Below, piece after piece: positions 11,363 through 22,705 of a stretch of 64,000 nucleotides of DNA. The notes under the pieces were generated by a model. It saw only the letters and a list, made by a program, of their open reading frames with translations. It was not told the origin of the DNA and searched no databases. Each line of letters opens with the position of its first letter. Within the stretch, counting starts at the first letter, position 1. The stretch is taken from NCBI GenBank assembly GCA_963556695.1, contig CAUWAG010000008.1:496001-560000 (forward strand), in the 5' to 3' direction. This stretch comes from Anthostomella pinea (taxonomy: Eukaryota; Ascomycota; Sordariomycetes; Xylariales; Xylariaceae). Position numbers and translations under genes: made by a program.

Positions 11363-12912
11363 TCACACAGACTTCCGAGCAGCCAGCAACGCCTGCTCGA
11401 ACCCCTCGACAAACGCCACGCAGTCCTGAAAGCTATTGTACAGCGGCGCAGGAGCGACCCGTATCACATTGGGCTTCCGCTCATCGACAACAATACCATG
11501 GTCCTCGAACGCCTTCCGCGTAGGGTGCAGCAGGCCATCCGCCAACATGAGACTGAGCTGGGCGCCGCGCTGCTCCGGATCGGACGGCGTGATGGTCCTG
11601 AACAGCTTCTTGGCCTCCTCCGACATGGTGGAGAGGCAGTGCTCCAGAAAAGCGGTGATCTTCTTAGACTTCTCCCGTATTGGTACCATGCCCCCGGCGA
11701 GCTCGAAGACCTCCAGCGAGGCGCTGACACTTGTGATATCAAGGATGCTGGGATTGCTGAGTTGGAAACCCGCAGCGCCTTTTACGGGATGGAACCTGGT
11801 CTCCATTGCGAAACGCGTGCCCTTGTCGTTCCCCCACCAGCCTGAGAGGCGGTTCCCGTAGCCGCGCTCGGGCTGTTCATCTGTGAGTGTGGTCGTCACC
11901 AGGCTATTTCGTGAGTTGACGAACGCGCCTCCTATGCAGCCCGGGCCGCCGTTGAGGTATTTGTAGGTGCACCAGACGGCAGCATCTACGTCCCAGTCAT
12001 GCAGGGAAAGGGGCACGTTGCCAACGGCGTGAGCCAGATCCCATATGATGAAGATGCCGTGCTTGTGGGCGTATGCTGTGATCGTAGGGATGTCAAATAG
12101 CTGACCTGTGTAATACTGGATACCCGGCAGCAGGATGAGTGCCGTATCTGCGGCATGCTTTGAGATGAGCGACTGTATGTCATAGGTACTGATGACGGGA
12201 TCTTCCGCAAAGGGCGACTCTATCGTCACCATGGAAGTCTCGGGAGAAAGCCCGTGGTGTCGGATCTGGCTCAACACAGCAAACTACGACATCAACTCAG
12301 CCGATGCACCATCTGAGTTGTCACAGGGCGCATGCTGCTTACATGATCGCTGGGGAAAGCCGTGCGCTCGAGAATGACCTTGTGTCGGCCGTTCGGATCG
12401 GGATGATAGAACGCTGACATCAGTAGATGCAGGTTCGCCGTCAGGGTCTGCATAACTGCCACTTCCGATTCGTCGGCGCCGACGATGGGAGCCATCAATT
12501 TGGCAGCTCGCGCGTCGGCATCAAGCCATGTGGGCAACGGAGAATCTTTGAGCGGCTTGAAGTGCCCTTGAACTCCCTGCGTCGCCCACGTCCCGAGGTA
12601 TTGCTGGATGCGAGTTGCCGTTCTTTTGGGTTGCAGACCTAGGGAGTTCCCGCACAGGTAGGTGCATGTTGCCGTTTCATCGGTGTGGCTAGCATTGCTA
12701 CGATCTACGGAAGTTCGTTAACATGTCCCTTATTGTGATGCAGGCCGGAAGAGGCAGCTCTCACCTTCTTGTCCGAGCGTCTGCCTCTTGATATCAGCTT
12801 TGGAGGGGATGTGGAACTCGTCCCTCAGGTGGCGGAGGCTGTCCTCTCCATCAAGGACTTCAGCCTGAGCACGGAGGCTCGAGTGGCGAGACGGGTCAAA
12901 CGGGGAACTCAT
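11363..12912 (-). CDS. BNA5: Kynureninase
   Basis: PLP enzyme that cleaves kynurenine/3-hydroxykynurenine to anthranilate/3-hydroxyanthranilate plus alanine, in tryptophan breakdown and de novo NAD synthesis; cytosolic. Predicted 476 residues. Exons (minus): 12912-12765, 12704-12343, 12283-11363. Diagnostic stretches are [12 protein letters not shown] at the start of exon 2, [18 protein letters not shown] across the exon 2/3 junction, [19 protein letters not shown], and [12 protein letters not shown], which holds the PLP-binding Lys (about residue 270). RLSGWWGND and the C-terminal [17 protein letters not shown] are also typical. Introns are 60 and 59 nt with GTGAGA/TAG and GTAAGC/TAG borders. 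The length fits the family and there are no breaks. Confidence 0.95.
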
Positions 12913-15900
12913 TGATAGGATGGATGGTGACCTTCGTGACCTTCGTGACCCTAGCTACCTGGTCACCTTGTAGAACGACACGGATGACACGAATGACGCC
13001 CACTAACACACGAGCTCATACCAGACAAACTGGATTTAGTAAGGTGGATGGTATCGTTGAAGAAAGGTGGATAGTGTCGTTGGAGAAAGGGGAAGGACGG
13101 GTTTCAACTTTCCAGAGCTCTGAGTGAGTTGGAGCTTCAGACAAAGTTGGAACCCCGCCATAGCCCGCGTCGCCCGCGTCGCCCGCGATCTGCTGCTCCA
13201 CCCACTCAATTGCTTCGAATTCGCGAGGTGCAGGTGGGGCTCAACGGGACCGAAACATCGTCTTGATGTTCCATGTCAACACCTCATCGATCATATATCG
13301 ACAATCACGAGGGTGACATCTCAAGCAACTGTTACACTGTTACACCGTTGGTCTGCTGTTGAGGTAGGACCCGGTGCTGTGCTAGGCAAGTATTCGGAGC
13401 AAGCCTACCTGCAAACTCGCAATGTGCTACCGTTCTGTGTCAAGCTTTTTGTCAAGCTTTCCCAAGACGATCGGCATAGATTGCCTGTGTATCCATGTCG
13501 GACATAATGTAGAGGATCGCCTCTGCAGTGCAAGGACGGGATCCCACAAGTCTGCACTTCTTCCGAGGCAGACGGAGAGAACATCACGGCGAGGTGGTAT
13601 ATATGCGGTCCGTTGATGTCCTGCTCATATGACATACATATGCATGCAACTGCGTGCGTGGCCTTCCACAACGGCTAACCAGCTCATCCGGTTGCAACAT
13701 GCGCACATCCGGCAGAAGTGGACGGTTCTTATTAGCTGTCATCAGTTTCAACATCGTCAATGTTGCCATGTGGTATTTTGGAGCCCCAAGATGCGAGCGG
13801 ATCTCTCGGCATCCCCACAAATCAAAAGTGGCCTTCGATGCCATACGAGAATGGGGTCACGGGTAGTAGAGTTTTCACAATCAAGCGGTGGGACGACATG
13901 GAGAAAGTTGTTTTGGTGGTTGCTGCATGGAGAGAGACAGCTTGCATTGTGAGAGATTCGTTCCAAAGCGTTCTAGGTGGTGGCCGTATTGAATTTGGTG
14001 GTTCGTGTCATTGTGGCTTTGGTGTGGCGCGTCTCCCAGTCAGCCACAATCCACGTGGCTGAGCCAAATCGTCGTATTGGGATAAGCCCCCACAATTTTA
14101 CAGGGTGAGGGTTCGATTCTGGGGGCTGGGACGTAACACTTTTTATTTTTCTCTGCTTCTTTTCCTCGTCTACATGTTGATGATTGTGGCCAGGTTAACT
14201 TCCACCAGAGTGGCTGTGCTTATCGCCTCCTAGCTCGCTCGCTCCACGGCGCCTACAAGTATCCACCGTAATCACGGAGCATTGATCAAGGCGTAACAGC
14301 CACAGCCTGGAGGTTTCCGGGCTGACCTAGCTGGGCTGGATAGGGCGGCGATGTAAAAATAGAGTGCTGGGCAGGGCCAGCTAAACCGATGGTTCTTCCC
14401 GAGCCGATATCCGCCTCCGCTGCCCGTAACTTTGTAGAGAAGGAAGTGCAGACTAATCTACTTCATCATCAACATCACGTCGTAAGAAGTACGACGAATG
14501 ACCAGGACGGGCGGCACTTGAACATATCGGCATCTGCTTTTCGACGATGCTGAGGACCGTGTATCAAGTCCCTATTCTGGACGTCGGTCACTGGCGAGGG
14601 ATTGATGCTGCGGTGTCACCAAACATGATGAGAATTTTGCGTAAGCTTCCGCAATAAGTCTCCAATTCATCATGGACTGAAGTATTTGCCGGCCGTCGTG
14701 GCGTTGTCATCGGCGAATATGTCGCCATAAAGTCGGGCGACTAGATGAAAGTATCTGAAAGTATCGTGGAGTCACCGAGTATGTAATGAGAACTCGGAAC
14801 CTGGGGGAGTCGTTGGGGACCCGGGGAAGCCAAGAGCTGCAACATCAGATGGCATAATAGAACAACATATCACGAGATGGGCTCAGATCGCCTGGCGTCC
14901 ATCCGGCTGACCTCGTTGCGGCTTGATTGGGGACAACAGAGCAAATATACGCCGCGATCGAGTAATCTGGGGGTAATAGAAACCAGAAAAGGGGTAAGGA
15001 AACTTATACAAGCTGCATAAGTCTTAGTCAATGTAGCGGAGTCTGGGCGCCGACGAGCCCACAAACCTAGAGGAAGGTCCGGCGACGAGAAGACGTCTCT
15101 AGGATCGCGGGGCAATGGACCCAGTGGCCAGTCACCCGCCAGTCAAATTGTAGCCGGGCCACGCCCTGAGACGCCTCACTATGCCGGACCAGGAATCTGT
15201 AGCCGTCATTCTGCATCTCCGTGCCGTCACAATATGTCAAGTTTTGCAACTCCCTGGACCATCGTGAACCCGTCAACCCGTCTCTTGGTGGTTGGCTGGC
15301 TTGTTGTGTTTCACTGTTTCCCACCCCTGGCCGGTTCACGTGCCGAGATAGTCACGGGTCGCATTGGCCTGTCTCGTATCTATGATCCCAGGGGCCAGGG
15401 CGAGGAGGATGGACATTGGAGAGGCGGTAAGGGAATCGCGGTCACCTGGGAGTCCCAAGTGTCGATGCACGAGCCCGACAACGAGCCGTCCGTCAAGGTC
15501 TGTTATCTTGGGGCGTCTGGCGGTGTTCCATCAGGAGCCGGGATGACGTCTCCCTCAGACCTGAAGAACCAAGATAAGAAACGAGCAGGACGGAGGAACA
15601 ACCTGGTAAAGTCACAAGTGACACACACCTCACTGCTCAGTGCGGCAGATCCCTTGTTGAGAGGTCGAAAAGCAGGAAGTGAACGATGTCTTCGAGCATC
15701 TGTAAAGGTAATCGTGGATATGGATTGCGCAACTGCTCACAATTGCAATTGCCTTAAATAACCGCCATAGATACATGTACTCCAATAGGTCAATTAATTG
15801 TGAAAGCAACAGCCAATCAATGGAGCTGCATCGATGTACTATGTACTATGTACTAAGTACAGTATCACGATTAATCATTGAGATGCGGTGATCCACTAAT

Positions 15901-16400
15901 AATAAATGCCCACATGCAGTTCCAACTGCCAACTTCCAACTTCCAAAACAACAGCATGTGATGGCAGGTTGGACTGTGTTCTCCGTTCAGACTTCCAGGC
16001 AGTAGTATTGTCGCTGGATTCACCCATGCCGCCATGATCCTCCTGTTATAGGTACATACATGCCCATGTGCATAATGCACATACGATACCCGACGAGAAG
16101 AAGAAGACTTCTCACCTTCAATGTCACCCGAGGTGAAAACCACCCCCAATTGGATGTCATAGATTTTCAGGTATTTCAGGTACCGTCCCGCTGGGCCAAT
16201 TGCAGCACCGCCCACCACCCGTTCCAGCTGTAGCCGCAGCACTATGCCTGTCTTGTACACCGTCGTGGAAGACTCTGTCCGTGTGTCGAACGTGCTGGAT
16301 TTTACGACCAGAAAGCTCCATCAATAACTCCCCAGCAGGGCCAGCAGGGTTGTTTGGCCTCTGTTCCTACCTAATGTAGATAGCTGTCGATGGTGCAACA
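12913..16400. other. Gene-poor 3.5-kb region
   Basis: No open frame here shows family resemblance or coherent splicing. A tRNA-like A box (about 14056) and B box (about 14110) followed by T-runs are discussed as a finding. An open frame at 15234-15761 starts with a hydrophobic segment but lacks other support. Low-copy ACTATGTACT repeats lie around 15836-15858. Confidence 0.4.
14056..14150 (+). other. tRNA-like pol III promoter boxes, decayed
   Basis: TGGCTGAGCCAA at 14056 resembles an A box and GGGTTCGATTCT at 14110 resembles a B box. T-runs follow at about 14140-14150. Neither an acceptor stem nor a T stem pairs properly, so it is not a working tRNA. It may be a decayed tRNA, the head of an old SINE, or chance. 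Confidence 0.25.
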
Positions 16401-18065
16401 CCGTACCTAGGACCTAGGTCTGCTGAGTCTAGGTACAGAGGTACTGTAGCTCTGACGATGGGATGCATCGTCTCAATTGACGCTGCATACTGTGCCCGGT
16501 ACAAGGTATATATATATGTAGCGAGGCGGCCGCTTCTTCCGACTTCTTGGTCGTCATCGGCATCGAATATCAACATCGGCATTCACAATTAGTGTCTCCT
16601 TCCCCTGGTACATTAACTAATTACCTATACCTCCTGTCGTGGACTCGAGGACGTAGGCAGCATCTATTTTCGGCTCTCCCGCTTCCACATCATCCCCTTA
16701 CCTTACCTTACCTTATCTTTTACTACGTGGTAGATCCTCGGCCTCGCCTACCCGACTCCTTGGACCCCGTGCCTAATTACTTTTAGTTGTCCACCGGGCT
16801 GTCTGAAGATCAACATTGCATCTCTTTTTGAGCCTCTACTGTCTCAGCACACACGCACGGGGCTGTGTGTATCACTTGTCAAGTTGCTTATTCCTTGCGA
16901 GGTCAGGACTCAGAAGCTGACAGATAGCTGTCCACTCCTTCGCCCCCCCTCCACCCAACCTGGAAGTCTCGTGAGGCTTAGCGGGACAGCACAACAGCAC
17001 GAATTGGCACCACATAGTTGAGACCTTTAGGATTCGACTCATACACATCTGCACGCGTCGATCCACTGCGTCTTCTGCAATATAAACTCCCCTCGTCCTA
17101 AATCTACAGGTACCTCTCCTGTACGCCCCGACCAGCAGCAACCAACTCCAAACCTTGAAGCTTATTGGGTCACCAGCATCCATCTCGATTCTCGACCCCT
17201 CCACTCGCAACTTAAAGCCCCTTCTCGGCCACCACTCCGCCTTTCCGGTGCATCGTCCAACCGCCTCGCCACCGCTCCCGAGTTGCTTTCCCGAGTTGCT
17301 TATCCTGCCATACATTCCAGACTTGCGGTAGACAGGTATCCGGTTACTTGAGTATTGGCCTGTCGATCTACACCTCCGTTGATCCAGTCAATTGTGGACC
17401 TGCCCGTCCCGTGAACCAGACTCGGGGAAATCTATCTTACCCCTTACATACCTCACCTAGACCACCGGTACGTCTCTTCATTGTTCAGCCTGTTTGCCCA
17501 GCTTTCCTTATTTCCTTATCAGGAGATCCGCCGTAAGCACCTCCCAGCACTACCTCCCTAAAGCTCGAACGGTGAGGGATCCTCCTTGTCGCTCCATGTC
17601 ACTGCTTGTCACTGCTTGTCACCCCCCACCCCTTTGATGTTTCTTACGACACGCGGGTTTCTCACATTCCACATTGCCCTCAGCTGGCCCTTCCCGTGCT
17701 GCGCTACTGTCCTATGCGGCCGTCTAATGGATCCTATCGGGAACACCCTGGCAATCTGAATGCCGTGTACACAATCACCCTGATGGGGCCAACATTCCCA
17801 TAGTTGCTCACATCACTACTTGTATTTTGATATCATTCACTAGAGCCCCTCCCACACCCGACTTGTACCAATGGCACACCGTATTGTATACCTCTACACT
17901 GTCCATCACGGTTCATCCTTACTGTTCCCCAACTTTTATATATGCCTGCTCCTATCTCTTCATGTTGGGCCTTCCCTTTAGTTACTTGCCTGTCATCTGT
18001 GATTCTCACTCTTCAACTGTCTTGGTCATAGACCTCTATCTCATACCCCTCAACCATCTCCTGCC
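16401..18065. promoter_or_regulatory. Long 5' region of GDH2
   Basis: About 1.6 kb of CT-rich sequence upstream of the GDH2 start codon. It has a TATATATATA stretch at about 16507-16516 and a CCTTA tandem run around 16695-16718. It probably contains the promoter and a long leader with possible upstream open frames. No protein gene is supported. Confidence 0.35.
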
Positions 18066-21000
18066 ATGGTAGTCAAGATGTTGGCCCTTCAGACTACTGA
18101 CTTGCCGCTTGACAGATTTCCCGAGTACTCAGACCCTCTCGAGCCCTTTCAGGTCTTTGAGACCAAAGCCATGGCGTCAAACGGGACAGTCGCGAGCCCA
18201 GCTCACAAGCAGCTGAATAAGCTTCAGAGCGAGCAGCCGTCTCGGCATCCTTCACCCCAGCCCACCCACTTCGCCGTACCGCTCGGCTCGGGTGGCAATG
18301 GACACCGGGTCCTGCGATCTGCAACTGTCGGCTACATTGCGCCTGAATTCAAGGGGAAGTTAGAGCAACAGCAAGCTGGTAAGCCGGTCATGTCTCCAGC
18401 TAAATCCTTTCTCTCCGCTAACCAGCTGCAGTCAAGGACATCATCCTGAAGCAGGACTGGATTCCTGCCTCGCACGTGGACGAGCAGATCTCTTGGTTCT
18501 ATAATGATCTTGGTATCGACGATGTCTACTTCCAATTGGAAAACGTCGAGGTCATCGCTACCAATATCACCTCTATGTACGCAGCCAAAATTGCTGCCCA
18601 TGCTCGCGTAGACAAGCGCCAGGAAATCCGCCTGGACATGGAAGCTGCCGATCATGCCATCTACATTGACACAAGCGTACCTGGCCAGTCCAACTTGCGA
18701 GGTCCGCGATACGAGAACAGACTAGAGGGAAAGTACCTCGATCACGCCGACACCAGCAAACGATTCCGTGTCGAGACCTTCCGCTCTCCTGGGGCGGTGT
18801 CTAGCGACGACGTGTCCAAGGCTTCTCTGAGGTGCTATTTCGTCTACCAGTGCCAGTTTGTGGACTCCAAACCTGAACCGGATGAGACCCGTCTCGAGGT
18901 GATCAGCGACCGGATGTTCCTGACCAAGGCTACAAAGAATACCAAACAGATATACGGCGACATCATCAAGCTGGCTGTCCACAGGACTGGACCAGTCATC
19001 GAGGTCTTTGACATCGAAGGTTCTGAGGAGAGACGTCTTGTTGTCGCTTTCCGGTCGCGTACTGCCAGGGGAATCTTCAGCGCCTTGAGTGATCTCTACC
19101 ACTACTATGGGGTTACCAGCTCCAGGAAGTACGTCGAGCAATTCGCCAACGGCATCACGGTCATGAGTATATACCTGAAGCCGGCTACCAACCTTGAGCA
19201 CAAACCCATGCTGCCGATCGAACAGTCGATTCACCAGATCACCAAGGAAATCTCCCTGCTGTACTGCATACCCCAGAACAAGCTCCATCCTCTATTCGCA
19301 TCCGGTGCCCTCAGTCTCCAAGAGACCATCTACGGCCACTGTGTGTGGGTCTTCGTGCAGCACTTCCTCAACCGTCTGGGCCCCGAGTACACTTCCATCG
19401 CGCAAGCCTTGAGTGCCAATGGCTCCGCGCATGCCGAGATCCTCTCCAAGCTCAAGCGTCGTCTCCGAACCGAAACGTTCACTCCGGACTACATTCTCGA
19501 GATCATATCATCGTACCCGGGATTGGTGCGCTCGTTGTATGCTGCATTTGCTAGCGTCCATCTGGCCGTTGGACCTGGCTTTGACGAGCACATAATCGCA
19601 CCTGCCCCTTCCACGGAAATCTTGTCGGATGCTCGACTGAAGGAGAAGATCAGCCGAGAAGTGTCCAACGAGCATGAGGAAATGGTCATGACGGCTTTCC
19701 GTATCTTCAACAACGCCATATTGAAGACCAATTACTTCACCCCCACCAAGGTGGCTCTGAGCTTCCGCCTCAACCCGGATTTCCTGCCTGAGTATGAGTA
19801 TCCGAAGCGGTTGTATGGCATGTTCCTCGTAATCAGCGCAGAGGCACGTGGTTTCCATCTGCGCTTCAAGGACGTTGCCCGAGGTGGTATCCGGATCGTC
19901 AAGTCTCGAAGCAAGGAGGCTTACGGTATCAACGCTAGGAACCTCTTTGATGAGAACTACGGCCTCGCGAGCACACAACAGCGCAAGAACAAGGATATTC
20001 CCGAAGGCGGTTCCAAGGGTGTGATCCTACTTGATGCCAAGCAGCAAGACAGAGCGCGGGAGGCATTCGAGAAGTACATCGACAGTATTTTGGATCTCCT
20101 CCTCCCTGCCGAGACCCCTGGTATCAAGAACCCGATCGTAGACCTCTACCGCAAGCAAGAGATCCTGTTCCTGGGTCCAGATGAGAATACGGCCGACCTT
20201 GTCAACTGGGCCACCATGCATGCGCGCGAGCGTGGTGCACCGTGGTGGAAATCCTTCTTCACTGGCAAGTCGCCGAAGCTAGGTGGTATTCCACACGACG
20301 CCTACGGCATGACGACCCTGTCAGTGCGCGAATATGTCAAGGGCATCTACCGCAAGTTGAAGCTGGACCCTTCCACAGTAAGAAAGATGCAGACCGGCGG
20401 TCCGGATGGCGATCTAGGAAGCAACGAGATCCTTCTCAGCAACGAGAAGTACACCTCGATTGTGGATGGCTCTGGAGTACTCGTTGATCCCAAGGGTCTC
20501 GATAAGGAGGAGCTATACCGCCTCGCAAAGAAGCGTGCCATGATCTCCGACTTCGACATCTCCAAGCTGTCGAAGGACGGTTACAGAGTCCTCTGTGACG
20601 ACACCAACGTCACGTTGCCAAACGGAGAGTTTGTCGGCAGTGGCACTGGCTTCCGCAACTTCTTCCATCTGAGGGAATCTGGATTCACAGACTGCTTCGT
20701 GCCCTGTGGCGGACGTCCCGAGTCGATTGATCTTTCGTCGGTCGCCAAAATCATCAAGGACGGCAAGACCACAATTCCCTACATAGTGGAGGGAGCTAAC
20801 CTCTTCATCACCCAGGATGCTAAACTGCGTCTTGAGGAGGCCGGCTGTGTTCTCTTCAAGGATGCGTCCGCTAACAAGGGTGGAGTAACCTCTTCATCGC
20901 TTGAAGTCCTGGCGTCTCTTAGCTTCGATGATCAGAGCTTCGTGGAGAACATGTGCCAAAACGATGACGGCGAAGCACCCGAGTTCTACAAGGCATATGT

Positions 21001-21446
21001 CAAACAGGTGCAAGCGACCATCTGCGAGAACGCTCGTCTTGAGTTCGAGGCAATCTGGCGCGAAAATGAGAAAAGTGGTACGCCACGCTCTGTGCTGTCC
21101 GACACACTGTCTGTGGCCATCACTACTTTGGATGAAGAACTGCAGAGGTCCGACCTGTGGAAGGACGAGAAGACACGAGTATCGGTACTTGCTGATGCCC
21201 TGCCCAAGTTGCTTATAGACAGGGTCGGCCTGAACACCATCATCGACCGTGTACCAGACGCATATCTACGCGCTATCTTCGGAAGCTATCTCGCATCCCG
21301 CTTTGTATACGAGTTCGGCAGTAGCCCAAGCCAGTTCGCCTTCTACGACTTGTAAGTTTCTAACAGACCATCCACCCGCTTAAGTTCTGGGGACACCAGC
21401 TAACATCAGGTACAGCATGTCCAAGAGAATGGCCAAAGTTCAATGA
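18066..21446 (+). CDS. GDH2: NAD-specific glutamate dehydrogenase
   Basis: Large fungal NAD-GDH (about 1087 residues) that oxidatively deaminates glutamate to 2-oxoglutarate and ammonium, a catabolic enzyme used on amino-acid carbon sources. Exons: 18066-18378, 18432-21351, and a short last exon ending at 21446. The dehydrogenase core is in exon 2: ARGGIRIVKSRSKEAYG (about residue 587), NKDIPEGGSKGVILL, and the nucleotide-binding/C-terminal part with VEGANLFITQDAKLRLEEAG and ANKGGVTSSSLEVLASL (about residue 919). The long N-terminal half is typical of the large (over 100 kDa) class and absent from NADP-GDH. The last intron has two possible acceptors six bases apart, CAG at 21409 and CAG at 21415; the second lies farther from the GCTAAC branch site and gives an end FMSKRMAKVQ. 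A second in-frame ATG lies at 18078. Confidence 0.95.
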
Positions 21447-22705
21447 TCGATCGACTCCTCATCCGCTCAGCTTGAGAAGAGTACATACTAACACACAGCG
21501 TTATCTATGCATCGTCTTTCGTAGGCGGCAGCGGTGACATCAATCGCATAAGATGCTGACAGCGTGTCGATGGAATCATACAATTAACAGAATTTTGTAA
21601 TTTGCACAAAAGCGCTTCATTTTGCCAAGGCGTACAGGGTGTTTATAGAAGGGACCTGGTGGCACAATCACTGACTGTGAACCCATCATTATAAGGTCAT
21701 TCGCTAGGATGGAAAAGAATACTGTATGACTTCTGCATTTGAGACCACCTATGTCGCATATCCGAGTGACACCGCTTATTCCCACGCGTAACCGGAGGGT
21801 CTTAACTAATCTCCTAGCTGGAGGACGCCCTCTCCCTGTGGTGGTTCAGAATGTCTCAGCGGAGGGTATTGTCAATACTCCTCGTTGCGACGAAGCTGCA
21901 TACGCAACCATGTGGTAGCACAATAACGTCCACGGGTGCCTTGTGCTTCGGTAATACAGGTGTCTACCCCTACAAATCTTGCGGCCGGAAAGACTTGGAC
22001 TTCAAACATCAACTTCGACCTCAGAGTCAAGATCGCGGAGGGAGGGCTCGGACTCGGGGTCTGACATGCAACAAATGGTGTTTTCCTCGACTATACCACC
22101 CTGGACCAGTCCACCGCGGATAGAGGCTGTTGGCGACAGACAGCAACCTCCGACTCGGCCTATAAGACCAGCACCTATGCGGAGAAGCGTCTCCCCTCGT
22201 CGTCCTCGGCTGTTGGGCCCAGCTCCCGGCCTGCAGCCACTGCTGCATGCGGATGCGACTCTGGGAATTGGCTGCAGGATGATGATCACCGTCAGCCGCA
22301 GATGCAGATGCAGATGCAGCCGAGAATCGTTCGGGTTGCTTTCTGCCGAGTCGGGTTGTTTGCTTGCTTGCTTGGTCTCCTCACTTGCTGTGAGTTTTTA
22401 TGTTCGTCTATTTTTGGTTATATTGCCCGATACGGACTTGCTTTCATCTCCTCGAGATTCTTGGTCAGAGTAGCAGATTGCGAAGGAGTAGAGTGCATTC
22501 GCTTATGTGCTATGGGAGTGGCTCATCTCGTATCGTATTGGGTCCCTGCTTACGTTGCCATCTCTCCCACGCCACATGGTTATTTGCTTGCTTGCTCGCT
22601 GAATCTTCTACTCCTACACTCCCTCCTCCTCGCCCTATAGCCAACCCAGTCTAGTCCGGTCACAGAGTCTGCAATTCGCCCGTATCCGCTAGCCTATTCG
22701 TGACA
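21447..22705. other. Intergenic region between GDH2 and rhamnosidase
   Basis: Contains a (GCAGAT)n run at about 22298-22320 and otherwise low-information sequence. Overlapping open frames at 21979-22473 and on the other strand are Arg/Pro/Ser-rich and unlike known proteins. Confidence 0.45.
22298..22320. repeat. (GCAGAT)n hexanucleotide repeat
   Basis: About four copies of GCAGAT in intergenic DNA upstream of the rhamnosidase gene. Confidence 0.85.

Noticed and set aside
15234..15761. 175-residue plus-strand open frame with a hydrophobic N-terminal segment
   Set aside because: No recognisable domain, weak codon bias, and the sequence after the hydrophobic stretch looks random. Not enough to call a gene.
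21979..22473. 164-residue Arg/Pro/Ser-rich frame upstream of the rhamnosidase
   Set aside because: Low-complexity, overlapped by equally open frames on the other strand, and partly made by the GCAGAT repeat.
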